64,000 nucleotides of DNA from Ctena decussata (taxonomy: Eukaryota > Mollusca > Bivalvia > Lucinida > Lucinidae), in the NCBI GenBank assembly GCA_963989385.1, contig OZ022508.1:27674166-27738165 (forward strand). Reading direction: 5' to 3'. Position numbers and translations under genes: made by a program. The notes beneath the pieces are model-generated. The model made no database searches, was not told the origin of the DNA, and saw only the letters and a program-made list of their open reading frames with translations. Below, piece after piece: positions 35,642 through 47,903 of the stretch; the stretch's first letter is position 1, and each line of letters starts with the position of its first letter.

Positions 35642-37550
35642 AGATGTTGAATTAATTTCAGGAACGTTTATAATGTATATTCGTCATACTTCTAAGCAAA
35701 TAATGCACATATGCAACGTGATTTACATAAAAATGCTGAACTCTGCACCGTTCATGAAACCTTATCCTGATGCGTTTCACCTCAAGACAACATTAGATAT
35801 GCTTTTATGATAAGTCATATTTAAACTGATTTCCAGATGTCTAATTTCGCCGTAAGAATGGTTCTTGGAAGGAAATTAGCTAAATAAAAATCAAATCCGA
35901 TCAGTCATATGGCTGGCATAACACAGCAGTATTTAAAGCAAGAACAGCGTTAAAATAGTGTAACTGCATATAAAATAGGGAAAAAATACAATTATTTTGT
36001 TTTAGCTCTCATTTATTAATTCTGAAATAAGAAAAAAAAACAATACAATTTTTGTTTTAGCTCTTATTTAATTATTATGAAATGGGTCCAGATATACAGA
36101 TTTTTATCGATATACACAATCATCTTGTGTCGGAATATTTAGTTCAGCTACGTAAGATATGAATAATTCAAACAAGTTTCATCAGTGATGTAAAGATACA
36201 AACTTACTGGTCAGACCTTGTATAAGGCTAATATAGGCTTGGCTAATGGAATTCTGTCTGATGCAAACTCTTATAAAGATAAAAAGCTAATTTTAAAAAT
36301 GACAAGGCTTGCATGCCGCTACATACTGATTCGGTTTAATTATTACTTTGATCCTAATTAATTACAAGATTCAACTCATAAGCAGACCTGACATGCAACC
36401 AAAACGCAATTATACCGATGAAGTTGTCACGACACATTCAAAAGAATTAAAAAGAATTCAAAATACATCGGGGATCAACTTAAGGCCTCCAGCGTTAAGA
36501 GCTCTTCACGCTGTTTAGCACTGTTTCACTTGGTATTTAATTCAGATATATACGATTGCCGTTTTTGGACCTGTTAAAGGGTTGGAAGAGGTTAGTCCTT
36601 CACACGGACCAAAAAAAAAAAAACAAAAAAAAACTTCGACGTGTATGGGCCATGAGAGAAACCAGCGTTGGGGTTAAAAGCCAGTTTAAGCCGCTAGTAA
36701 TACATTACTGACCGTTCCATGGCACTGCTTCTAGTGTTTTTATTGTCGCAGCTGCTTTCGTAAGGTATGATACACGAGTCCGATTGTCCGTACGTCAGTC
36801 AGTCATCCCGTTCATCTGTAAGTCTGTCAGTCCGTCCGTCCACTATTTCGTCAATCATATAGGCTATAAATAATTCTGAGTAGTCAGATCCTTTGAAAGC
36901 AAGGAAACACCAAAGAAGTCTTTTTTTTTAATTATGACACCTACTATCATTGAACCTGGCATATAGATTCTTCCAAGTGTTCTGGCACTTATTTTGGCCC
37001 TTGAACTATATTCACGCCCGGCTGACTTTGTAAAATTTTACGTCCTTACTTTTAAGTCCATTTCTCATTTATGAGCTAGGAATCTTCCACGAAAACCGAA
37101 CAACTAAGTGTCTGATGAACCAAGACAGAACCAAGAGCGAGGGTTGGTCGCGACCGCAAACCAGTTACGCCCCCAGTAATTTCATAAATTTATAAGACTA
37201 TTCCTTCTCACAGTCCGGGCAGCTCCAATTCAAGGGATGTCTGAATAGATTTTTCAATTTACTTTTTCCAAGAATGTTTGTATTAGATGCAAATGGCGTG
37301 GGTCATGATCAGTCAGCGCGTTTTGCGGCGTTAGATATTGGTTAACGCTATTTTAGAGGCCCTTATAATGACGAAAATGTAATAAAAAAGGTTTCTTCGC
37401 TCAACATACTTCTGAATATTACAAATGATATGTTTGCATGATATTCAACACTTTTACACTGACAGTCGAAATATTTCGAATCAATAGTCAGGAAATAAAA
37501 GAAACGAAAAGGCAAACACGTCAAAATACAAAAAGCAAACACACTGAAAG
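35642..37550. other. Intergenic stretch without recognisable genes
   Basis: AT-rich. A decayed dispersed repeat at ~36570-36740 (TTCACACGGACCAAA, ACTGACCGTTCCA) is related to 38920-39055 and 33530-33640. A GTCAGTC/CCGTCCGTCC run lies near 36790-36842. No gene is recognisable. Confidence 0.5.
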
Positions 37551-37604
37551 TCAAAAGTAAAACGTATGCAAAGACCAGGAACTGAAACAATCAAAATCCA
37601 AATC
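37551..37604 (-). repeat. ~54-bp sequence repeated inverted at 39467-39521
   Basis: GCAAAGACCAGGAACTGAAA...CCAAATCCA is exactly mirrored at 39469-39507, with continuing weaker homology outward. These may be ends of a ~1.97-kb non-autonomous element (37551-39521) or two copies of one short repeat. Confidence 0.7.
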
Positions 37605-39466
37605 CAGCCCTCAAACCATAGTTGGAAACAACTAAGATTACAAATAATCCACTTAAGATTACAAATAAAACACTTAATGTTGTAATAGCTCAACAGCTTG
37701 AAATTTGCTTGATATATTTTCGAAGAGAATAGCAGATCCACAGAATATCTGGTTTGGGTTGCCATATTTGAAATTCGATACTGATTCGGTACACATCACT
37801 GCAACAATAAGCCATGATTTTTAAGACATAATGCATATGAATGTTTTCCAGATGCCAAAGCTAGTCCTAAGGATTTGATCGTAAATGACGGACAATGCAT
37901 GAAAATTGATTTAAGTTTGTATAATTGATACTCCAAAATCAGGAACAAATGATTTCATTTTGAGGGAATTATTTGCTCCTTTCAAAAAAAAACCCCAAAA
38001 CAAATAGATTGTTTATGTGAGTGGATGAGCGGAGAAGACATCGATCAGACTGAGCTGATGTAACTGCTTATCTGAGATTTTACAGCTCACATATTTTGAA
38101 ATGGTATATTTTCTCATGCCGTCGTTAAATGGATCAGATCTTTGTATCTCAATCTCTGTGAGATAGTTTTATCCTACAGGATGTTAATGCTATTTACAGG
38201 CGTAATGTTATATCAGTTAAATGCCAAACGGGTAATAAATGAAGTCTGACTTTGTGATGTGATTTTCAACAGGCAGTAATGGTGGCTCTTTTAAATGAAA
38301 CAAAGCAAGCTTGAGGTGACCAACTGACATATGTCGATAACGGACGTTAATGCAATAGCTTAAGAACAGTAAGGGTTTGCAATTTTGCTGCCCTTTTTAA
38401 TTGCACGCCGGCAGGCGGACTCTGACTTCCTGAGGTTTCGGCCTACAAATTCTCAATGTCTTCCCCAATATTTAATGCCCGATTATTGGTTGACCTGTCC
38501 GCTTCTCTTTTTTCTTCTAGCAGTATGAGGTAATAGGTGAAATGCCTATGACCCAAGGCAAGAGTAACGCGAGTGTACAGCTGGTCTAAAGACCCCTTAC
38601 CCAGTATTTCATGATTGCCCGTTCCAAGGTAGTGCATCTGTTATGGTTTAATTGCAAGCCGGTGGTTCCGGCATGAAACTCATTGATGGACCCCACATAA
38701 CGCTATTATTTTAGAAGTTTCGGGTCGGCAATCGTCTTGTCTGTTGCTTTGCCATTCGGGGTTCAACTGGTGGATATCATTTCGATGGTGTTGTTTGACA
38801 CCTCAGAAATCTCCAGGTTCTACAATACGTTGTTGTTGTCGATTCCGCACCTCTGATTCATCATAGGTCTTATCCGTGATTTTTTGTTTGTTTCCTGTGA
38901 TAATTCATTGATGGGTTAGGAAACCTTCATGCGGACCAAACAGCTAACTAAATGTTTTGAGCCGCTGCAAAAGGAAAGGACGACAGTTAGGACCCAGTGA
39001 AACTAGTTTAAGCCCCTCAGTAGTCTATTTCTGACCGTTCCAATGCGATAATTCTGTTGTTGTTCCTAAATATTACATGTTCTTATGCCCTCTTGTCTAT
39101 GGTCTTCTAGCAGTATGTTTACCTGTATAGCCGCCCACTCTGCTTTTTATATTGTTTTGTAATTTTCAAAAGAAAAGAGGTAAATACATGCTGCTGCTTT
39201 TTCAATGAGCATCTGTTTGGGAAAGAGCTGTTCATCGGTTTACCATACATGTTGGCAGTTTATGTATATCGCTCTTCCCCTTTTGGTTTTGGGGGCAGCA
39301 TATGGGATCTGATTGCATAAATTCCAGATCATTGCCTATCTTTTTACTTTGCATATACTTTATTGGTGAGAGAAATAAAACTAAACACATGAGGCGTAAG
39401 ACATTTTGAATTATTTAGGATATCAGGTATGATAAAATTGATGAACGCATGTGTTTCATTAGTAGG
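37605..39466. other. Intergenic stretch with dispersed repeat fragments
   Basis: It holds fragments related to 32500-32670 (at 38640-38830) and to 33530-33640 (at 38920-39055). No ORF with a recognisable product is present. Confidence 0.5.
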
Positions 39467-40149
39467 CATTGGATTTGGATTTTGATTGTTTCAGTTCCTG
39501 GTCTTTGCATACTTTTTACTTTTATTGTGATGTGTCAATCTTGTGAATTTCAGAGAATTCCTTCAGCCAATTTAACAATAAGACGACACAATTGCAAATG
39601 CAATTAACTGTGCACGGGTAATCATGATCTTGCACACTTCACACTTCTTGATTAGCACATCTGGCTTTTTGTGTCAGGGGACACATTTGTTTCTGCTCAT
39701 CACATGTCTGAGCGACAATTAGTGAGTTCAATGATCATAATTTCCCAATCCACCGAAAACGTAGAGGACATGTCAGTATTGATACTTCTTTATTGGATAA
39801 AGTTATTACCATGAGAGAATAATGCAGTGTCCGGCATTGCGCAAAGTTTTGTCTTTGTTAAAAGCACAGCTGTACCATACATATGTTATACCATATATGT
39901 TTCTCCATAGTGAACTCTGTTGTCCAAGCCCAGAGTGGCTGATTGCCTATATCGACGAGAACTTGAAATAAAAGGCTGTTCAAACACACCATTTCTCTAT
40001 ACAGAAAGATACTCATAGAGTTCTGTCAAAAAAAAACTTCAAGTTTCCCATGATCATTTTTCTCTCCCAGATATTAATCGGATACCTGATTCTTTATGCT
40101 AAAGCTTATTGGGTAGATGGTAAATAGGAAACAGTGCATTTTGTTTCTC

Positions 40150-42562
40150 TGACCTTAGCTAAAGTTGCTATGGCAACTTGAGACTACCACTGAGTTAAAA
40201 TTGGCATATTATCATGTGACCGGGACCGTTTGAACAATTTTTTGTTCAATCAACCCCTGGAGGCTCTGTATGAAATGTGTTTTCAATTGGCCCTTTGGCT
40301 TTGGAGGAAATGTTTGAAAATGTCAAAATATGAGAGATCTGGGTCAAGAATGACCTTGACTTCTTGTACTCATAATTCTACATGACTCATTAAGACCACT
40401 GTATATACCAATTTTAGGCCAAAATCATCAAAACTTCCCATGAAATACAAACGTATTATGTTCTAGTATTTTCCCATATTTGACCTTGCGTCAACAGGTC
40501 AAGATCAACCCAAGGTCATCAATTGGACAATCTTGATAGTACTGGAGTACCCAATGCTACATACCAAGTTTCAAGGCCATCGATCAATTGGTTCTGGAGA
40601 AGATTTTTAAAGGTTTTCACCATATATGGGCATGGCCACCATGTTGATCATGTGACCCAGACCATTGAAGGAATTTTCATTCCCTCAACCCCTGAATGCT
40701 CTATATAAATTTTGCTTATAATTTGCTCAGTGGCTTTTAAGAAGAAGTTTGAAATTGTCAAGCTATGAGAATAAAGGGTCAAGGTCAAAGAATGTTCTTG
40801 ATCTCTTGTGATCATGAATCTTCATGTACTCTTTAAAATGTCTGTATTTACCAATTTGTAGGCCTAAATCTTCCTAACTTTCCATGAAATCTTATGTTCT
40901 AGCATTTTCCCATATTTGACCTTGCCGTAAAATGGTCAAGCTCAACCCAAGGTCATCATTTTGAACAATCTTGATAGTACTGGAGTACCCAATTCTACAT
41001 ACCAAGTTTCAAGGCCGTCGGACAATTGGTTCTGGAGAAGATTTTTAAAGGTGAGAGTGGCGGCCATGTTGGTCATGTGACCTGGACCGTTTGAACAAAT
41101 TTTCATTCCCTCAACCCTTGGAGGCTCTGTATGAAATTTGGTTACAATTGGCCCAGTGGTTTTTTAGGAGATTGTTTGAAATTGTCAAAATATGAGAGTT
41201 CTGAGTCAAAGAATGACCTTGATCTCTTGTACTCAAAAATCTTCATGTACTAATTAAGATGACTGCATATACCAATTTTTAGGCCTTAATCTTCAAAACT
41301 TTCCAAGAAATCTTAACTTCTAGAGCATTTTCTCATATTTGACCTTGCCGTAAAAAAAGTCAAGGTCAACTCAAGGTCATCATTTGAATAATCTTGATAG
41401 TACTTGAGTACCCAATGCTACATACTGAGTTTCAAGCCCATCAGTCATCTGGTTCTGGAGAAGGAGATTTTTAAAGGTTTTTGTCATATATATGGGCGTG
41501 GCGGCCATGTTATCAAGTGACCTGGACATATGAACGAATTTTTCTTCCCTCAAACCCTGGAGGCTCTGTATGAAATTTGGTTTCAATTGCAGCCCCGGAT
41601 CCAGGGGGGGGGGGGGGGGGCTTTGGGGCTGCAGCCCCGCCATTTGGCCTCTGTGTTATGTATATTGTGTAGGCCTTCAGATTATAACAAGTATCTGATG
41701 ACAGTTTTAGAAAAAATACCCAGTGTGGTTGGATCAAAATATTCAAAATATATGTTGTGACATCTCATTCGAATCGCCTCGGGGAGGCAATTCTAATGAG
41801 AAATCACAACATATATTTAAAGGGAAAATATATAAAAAAAAATCTCTTGAAATTGAACCATAATATGTCATATTTTCAAGCCCCCTCCCCCACACAACTA
41901 CATTTCGGCACCTCCTAGCCCCACCAGTTATCCAGAGCCCCACCAGGACGTGATGGTCTGGATCCGGGCCTGAGCACAGTGGCTTTTTAGGAAATTGTTT
42001 GAAATTGTCAAAACATGAGAGTTCTGGGTCAAAGGTCAAAGAATGACCTTGACCTCTTGTACTCATAAATCCTCATGTACTCATTAAGATGTCCGAAGAT
42101 ACCAATTTTTAGCCCAAAATCTTCAACAGTTTCCAAGATATCTTATGTTCTAGCATTTTGCTATATAAAAGCACAAGGTAGGAAATTTGACCTTATCGTT
42201 AAAAGGGTCAAGGTCAACACAAGGTCATAATTTGAACACTCTTGGTAGTATTGCGTACCCAATGCTACATACCAAGTTTCAAGGCCATCGGCCTGTTGAT
42301 TCTGGAGAAGAATTTTTTTTTAGGTTTTTACCATATATGGGCATGGCGGCCATGTTGGTCATGTGACCCACACCATTTGACCAATTTATCGTTCCCCTAA
42401 GCCCAGGAGCCAATATATGATATTTGGTTACATTGGCCCAGTGGTTTCAGAGGAGAAGTCATTTGAAAGTGTGGACGGACGATGACCGACGATGGAATAG
42501 AATAGAACGGAGCCTGTCCATACTAAAAGCTCACATGGAGCCTTTGGCTCAGGTGAGCTAAA
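40150..42562 (+). mobile_element. Large array-bearing element with ~0.4-kb units
   Basis: Four to five diverged tandem units share TTCTGGAGAAGATTTTTAAAG (about 40590, 41032, 41453, 42300), CCATGTTGGTCATGTGAC and TGACCTTG...TCAAGGTCAAC. It ends with GGCTCAGGTGAGCTAAAAA (42548-42566), which matches the GGCGAGCTAAAAA end of the element at 19931-21076. The two therefore look like the same class with different central arrays. A separate repeat is inserted at about 41593-41974. Confidence 0.65.
41593..41974. mobile_element. CCCGGATCCAG-ended MITE inserted in the array
   Basis: The ends GCAGCCCCGGATCCAGG (41592) and TCTGGATCCGGGCCTG (41957-41972) are inverted. The insertion interrupts a unit of the 40150-42562 array, since TTTCAATTG before it and CAGTGGCTTTTTAGGA after it are contiguous in the other units. 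It contains a G-run at 41606-41621 and an inner palindrome at ~41753-41813. Confidence 0.75.
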
Positions 42563-44016
42563 AATCAGGGACACTAAAGTCATTGTAGGAAAAAAATCCT
42601 TGACATTTGCAGTATTTTTTGTCCTTGGTTTGGAGAGGCTATTTCACAAAGAAAAATGTGTCAAACGACAAAATGCGACCATAAAATGCTCCAGCAAACA
42701 GGCTGATTATGAAAGATCTCAAGAAATTTTTTGAAAATAAGTTGGTTTACTAACCTTATTGCTCCGCCATGCTTATGAGACATAAATTGTCAGAAAAAAT
42801 CATTGACGATAGTCAGAAAAAATCATCGCCTACTGGGACTAAGCAACCACCCAGTGAATAAAGATAGTGATTCCCCTATAGAGGTTTAAAAGGGTGCTGC
42901 ACCCGCCACCTTTTGGCTTAATCCTTCTGCCCTCCCTTTGTGGAAGTTAATTTCAGTATATATCAATGTTATACTTTTGCAGTATGCAAAAAGAGACTCA
43001 ATCTCCATGCGAAAACAAGATGCTAATCCTGCTAGAAAGTGTGAATTGTCTTTGAAAAAAAATAGCTTCAGAAAAGTGCCCTTTAGGGAGTGTTGTCGTG
43101 CATTTAAAGTGCCCTTATTCTGGCAAGCACCCTGCCTTTTTTCTTTCAGGCTAGGGGAAACATTAAAATTAAAAAGCTGTAGAATGTTCAACATCATCCC
43201 ATTTACAGAATGTAAGTTCAATTGACTGCGGGAGAGCAACACATGCGGTATTCTAATATTGGTCACCCAAATAATTTGCAGGACTACAGAAAAGATTTCA
43301 GCCATGCAGTAAACAATGCGGACCCTCGCTTAAGAACTTGAACAAACAAAAATAGGAACTGAGCGAACAACAATTTCAAGAGGGCGATCTTGGCTTACAC
43401 AGAATAACCAAAGAGCACAGATATACTGGAAAAAGCCTAAATAACCGAAAAGCAATTTTAAAAGAATAAGGAGTCTCACCAGATTATTTCTCTGAAGCTT
43501 TTTACCAATACCAAAATAGTTTTATCAAATAGAATTAATTTCTAGTAAACATGAAAATGCAATTAGGAAGGATGGATCAGTGCATGCACTAATGGAAGTC
43601 TTGGGAGCATTTACTCCCGAAACTCTGTCTGGGACTTCCAAATCTCATTGCCAGGAAGTCAGAAATACTTTTTGGTTAAGTATGTTCAGGAAAGTTTTAT
43701 CAGTAATTTAGACTTTAAATGATTGTAAAGCTCATAAGACATGATTGATGCCATTAAATACAAATAAGTTGACTATAGCATGCACATGAATACAAAAATA
43801 ATAGTAAATTTTCAATCAAACTATGTCAGCATTTACCATTGGGACTTCCAAAATCTAAAGCATGGAAGTCAGGACTTCCTGTTATCCAAACTTGGTGCAA
43901 GCCCTGATGGATGACTTGCGATTTTACGTCCTTTTCAACAGTATTTCAGTCATATCAGGACGATGGGCGGTGATAATGAAAGGCTGTGTGCAATGTAACC
44001 AAGTTTATGGTAGGAA
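42563..44016. other. Intergenic stretch without recognisable genes
   Basis: Overlapping ORFs of 139 (minus) and 95 (plus) codons at 42886-43305 share DNA in opposite directions and show no domain. I see no named repeat apart from short GGAAGTC/GACTTCC echoes at 43590-43880. Confidence 0.45.
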
Positions 44017-44180
44017 TTAGAATTAGAATTTATTTATTTTGCACAACTATACCCAAATGATGGGTTAAAGGCAAATGATACACATATATTATATATACAT
44101 GAACATATATAACACAATCACAAACATCAATAGTCTCGAAATGGTTTGGAGTATATGTCAGAGGCCACAATGGTAATTAA

Positions 44181-44708
44181 CTAGACAATGTTGCACTGCT
44201 GCAAAAATTTACCTATCGCTTTAATAACTTTTACATTAGTATGACCCATTAATTTGATTAAATCCTCTTTGTTATCAAATCCTAAAAGACATCCAGACTC
44301 TTTAATCATGCCGATCATACTTTTTCTGTGTTCAACATATTTTGTACATGAAAATAAACAATGGATTTCATCCACAATAGTGTTACAAGTTGTACAAAGT
44401 CTCTCTTCCAATTTCAAACCAGAATATCTTCCCCTTTCAATTGTTTGCCTATGTGCACTGATTCTAAAAGAGCATAAAGCTTTTCTTATATTTTTGTCAT
44501 GTATTTCTTCAAGATACTGCTCCAATCCAAAATTTTGTTTAATTGCTTTAGATGTTTGTAATTTTTTCAATCCCTCCTCAGAGTTTATATGCTTTTTCCA
44601 GAACAAGATGTACCTTTCTTTAAGGTGGTGATAATCACTGTTTTGGGGCAAAGACAAAAATCTGCATAAAACACTCAAAATACCACTGATCTTTCCAAAA
44701 CTTAGCAT
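44181..44708 (-). pseudogene. LINE polyprotein C-terminus (175 codons)
   Basis: Contains R.YSGLKLEERLCTTC, then VDEIHCLFSC.KY...R, the same terminal Cys-rich motif as at 32804-33493. It is cut off upstream at 44707 by a foldback element. It continues the LINE seen at 46390-47583. It is not a host gene. Confidence 0.75.
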
Positions 44709-45407
44709 ATGCCTTCTTTATGTTGTTTCTGACAATCCAGACTCCCAAAATGCAGCATTTGTTAATGTTAAAAAGTGTTTTTATAAGGAAAGATCAAAGG
44801 GTAATTTTGTGCGCAATAATCAGAAAAAATAATATTGTTATTGAAAATATACTTAGTGCTGAGAGTTCCTTGTTGCATAATGGAGAGCGAGCTAGCAATT
44901 ATTTTTTCAAACTCTTTCACACATTATCAGGCGGAGCAGATGAAAAAAGATGTGGTCAGTGTCCAAATTTTCTTGTCTAAACACACAGGTGAAACAGGTG
45001 AGAATATTTTAACAAGGTTGAACAATTTCATCTACACACCAATGATCATGTAAGTAATGTATTATTTATACTGTAGGTTTACATAGGTATGCTTGCCTAC
45101 CCTATATTTAATAAATGCATCCAGTGTACATTACCTTGTACATGGTCGAACATTTGAGATAAAGCTACCGTTTTCATCTGGTCTACATTACAATTTGAGA
45201 AAGAGTTGGAATAAATAATTGCTAGGTCGCTCTTCATTATGCAATAACGCACCTTCAGTACTACGTAAATTTTCAATAACGATGTTAATTTTTTTGATTA
45301 TTGCGCAGAAAATTACCCTTTGATCTTTACTTATAAAAACACATTTTTAAGCAGCATGTACGTCTATTTTGTATTCTAAACTGTAAAGAACAACAAAAAT
45401 AAGAAGT
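44707..45407. mobile_element. ~700-bp foldback element inside the LINE
   Basis: Long imperfect inverted arms (~200-220 bp each): GATCAAAGGGTAATTTTG near 44790 mirrors AAAATTACCCTTTGATC near 45310, and CATTTGTTAATGTTAAAAAG mirrors CTTAAAAATGTGT-type sequence. The arms are ~80% alike. It has no ORF of its own. Confidence 0.75.
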
Positions 45408-45618
45408 CTGCTAACTTTCAGGGAGATACCTTACTTTTTTATGGTTTTATGCAGATTTTTACATTTACCATAAATCACCACCTTAAGTTTTTCTTTAACA
45501 CATAGTACTAAATGGGTATTGTTAAAAGTTGACTGATTATACCAGACATGTGTAAAACAATGTTCAATTAATATATTTTTGGCGAGGTCTCCTGCCAGCC
45601 GGCTGGCACTAGACCTAA

Positions 45619-46386
45619 AAGTCTCCTGCCAGCCGGCTATTGGAATACTAATAAAATAAATAAAGTGACATCACATTTCACAGAATTCTTAGGTATATTT
45701 AAATGTATCTTTACAAGTTGATGTGACATAAATATTATAATTATAATAACAAAATATATGCAAACAAACAAGCAAAAAATATTAAAAAAATAAGAGGATA
45801 TTCTAAAAATAGCTTTTCCAAGGGAAGGAACTCAAATTATACTTTTCAAGGGAACTAACTCAGACTACTACTTAACCATTTTCACTGAAATCCATATGCT
45901 TATTCTGCTTGCATAATTGCCTTTATGATAATGGAAGTTTCATATGCATATTTTTCCTGGTAGAAAGAATTAGTTGATAATCAAATTTGCCTGACTGAAC
46001 TGCAAAAATGCAACTTTAGGGAACAGCTTGTGAGACAACTGGTAAATTTGAGTAAAACTTTTTATCTGGTGCACATTGAAACTTTAAGATCAAAGGGGGC
46101 ATTTCACACCTACCTGTATACTGGACAAAACTCGTAAGGAAAATTAAGCAGTATAAAGATAAACAAATGATAGTGTATGAGGGGTCTCCAGCTAATTTTA
46201 ATGTCCATAATGTTCCAATTTTACATATTGAAAGCCAGTCCAAAAAAGAAAATTTTAAGTTAATAAAAAAATTGCTTTAATTAGTTAACTAAATGTTTAA
46301 TGCAATAAAATATAGCTATCCCTCATAATGCCATGAAAAATGGAATTTTCTCATCAGTATTCCAGTATCCGGCTGGCAGGAGACTT
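45619..46386. mobile_element. 768-bp non-autonomous DNA element, CTCCTGCCAGCC ends
   Basis: Terminal inverted repeats of ~30 bp: AAGTCTCCTGCCAGCCGGC at the left and GCTGGCAGGAGACTT at the right. The next bases (TATTGGAATACTA / TCAGTATTCCAGTA) remain largely complementary. The interior is AT-rich and non-coding. A solo GTCTCCTGCCAGCCGGCTGG lies just outside at 45587-45606. No clear target duplication is visible. Confidence 0.75.
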
Positions 46387-46613
46387 CCTATATTTTTTAC
46401 AAAACTGAGCCAAGCACTTTTTTCGCCTCCACTATTAAACTGATCTAAATATGTTTTAGATAGTAGAGAATCCGCACCTGCAGAAATGGCATGCAACCAA
46501 AAATTGATACAACTTGAAATTATTGAAATTACTAATGGAAACTGACCCAGTTCACTATAAACCCCAAAATTACTGGCCTTAGAATAGAATGAACACCTAA
46601 TATATATTTGCAA
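46387..46613 (-). pseudogene. LINE reverse transcriptase downstream fragment
   Basis: The reading frame ...LGQFPLVISIISSCINFWLH...KTYLDQF... resembles the region after the palm domain of non-LTR polyproteins. It lies between the RT core and the displaced C-terminus. The tail of the ORF running below 46387 is inserted DNA. Confidence 0.6.
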
Positions 46614-46837
46614 AATCTGAAAAAGACTTTATCAAATTCATTATTTCCTTTAAGTGAAAGTTTGAACATTTCATCAATAGACTTTTTATGATAAGTTGTT
46701 TTGTAGCCAAACCATATTTCACTACTAAATATTGCTATCAGTTTTACATGTTAAATGCAATTGACAGCTTCAGGTTATTGTTAAATATACTTTGTTTTAT
46801 AGAAACAAAGCTCTGCTTGCTTTTAGACTTAGGTTAT

Positions 46838-47106
46838 TTTCAGCCACATTAAATTTGCCGTTACTGGAAATAGGCGTGAGGTTTTTTTAAGCCACATTAA
46901 ATTTGCCGTTACTGGAAATGGTCCCGCCTAAGTATTTATACTGACTTACACATTCCAAATTACTGTCAGCTATGGTGAATTTTAAATTGTCTTTCGTGGG
47001 TCTGCCACTTTTCGAAAAGACCATAATTTTTTACTTGTCTATATTAATTTTAAGAGTCCAGTTTTCACAAAATGCTTTTACATTTGCAATATTATTTTTC
47101 AAACCT
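46838..47106 (-). pseudogene. LINE reverse transcriptase palm/thumb remnant
   Basis: Minus-strand translation gives ...FCENWTLKINIDKSKIMVFSK, matching the conserved 'W.L.vN..KTKvMvFs' region of non-LTR reverse transcriptases, then ...YKYLGG. A ~36-bp direct duplication (CCACATTAAATTTGCCGTTA twice, near 46840 and 46885) and frame changes show decay. Confidence 0.7.
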
Positions 47107-47580
47107 TCAGCCATTGTTGACAAAAGCACCAAGTGACTCATCAGCATATAATAAATGACTTACTTTATAGTTATGTAATGACGGTGCATCGTCTAACAGT
47201 ATGTGCTCACCAATATCATTCCTAAATATATTATACAGAAGAGGGCTCAAAACACTACCCTGGTGAACACCCTGTGTAATATTAATTGGACTGGAAAGAT
47301 ATTGTCTACTTCTTACTCTTGAGACAGAATCTTTATACATTGACTTTATAAGTTCATATACTTTCCCATTTATCCCAGCTTTTTGTAATTTTAAAAGCAA
47401 TCCTTCATGCCATACAGTATCAAAAGCCTTTTGTAGGTCAATGAAACAAGCAAATAGTTTACTACCTCTGCTACTGTTAACTACATAGTTATCAACAAGT
47501 GATTTTATAACATACAGGTGGTCTGTTGTTCTGTAATTTCTACGAAAGACAGCTTGTTCGGGTTTGAGAAAGGAAAAGAT
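47107..47580 (-). pseudogene. LINE reverse transcriptase core fragment
   Basis: Recognisable RT blocks in order: PEQAVFRRNYRTTDH, FACFIDLQKAFDTVWHE (first catalytic Asp), GVHQGSVLSPLLYN, then LLYADE where the canonical YADD is expected, so the last catalytic Asp is replaced by Glu. The frame stops soon after. The apparent N-terminal extension upstream of 47580 is read through a SINE head and is not part of the protein. Catalytically dead and 5'-truncated. Confidence 0.85.
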
Positions 47581-47583
47581 TCT

Positions 47584-47657
47584 CGCCCCAAGCAAGGCTC
47601 GAACCCAGTCCACTAGATCAGTAGGCCAGCACTTAACCCACTGAGCTACCGGGGCTC
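47584..47657 (-). mobile_element. tRNA-like SINE head
   Basis: The minus strand reads GCCCCGGTAGCTCAGTGGGT (A-box) and ACTGGGTTCGAGCC (B-box), closing with TTGGGGC that can pair with the start. The anticodon and T arms fold poorly, so I treat it as a tRNA-derived repeat and not as a functional tRNA gene. Confidence 0.55.
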
Positions 47658-47903
47658 CTGCAATTAGGAGTAAAGTCTGTGGGAAAAATTACATTTTGCT
47701 GCTTGACCATATAATGAACATGAACTGAAAGCATACGTGTGATTCTGGGACAACTCGGCCCACCTTAAAAAAAGAAAAACAAGTCTGCAAGGGGCAATAC
47801 TAGTTTGTCATGGTAGTCTTCACAAAACTCTGTCTGACTGCCTGACATGCCTGGTAAAAATTCTTTCAGTCTGATAAAAATACTTTGAATTTTCAAGTAC
47901 ATT

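Larger units (their letters stand above)
44017..47583 (-). mobile_element. Decayed LINE interrupted by two foldback elements
   Basis: Reading on the minus strand, reverse transcriptase core (47107-47580), palm/thumb remnants (46860-47106), a downstream segment (46390-46613) and the Cys-rich C-terminus (44181-44708) follow in the expected order. The element closes with an (ATTCTA)n-type tail at ~44017-44035. Foldback insertions at 45619-46386 and 44707-45407 split it. At the 5' side it is truncated and abuts a tRNA-like SINE head (47584-47657). Confidence 0.8.

Noticed and set aside
42886..43305. 139-codon minus ORF with a 95-codon plus ORF inside
   Set aside because: No domain, low-complexity composition, no promoter or polyadenylation context. 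Chance is more likely.
47584..47657. Possible functional tRNA gene on the minus strand
   Set aside because: Acceptor ends pair, but the anticodon and T stems do not fold properly. It is best seen as a SINE-derived tRNA relic.
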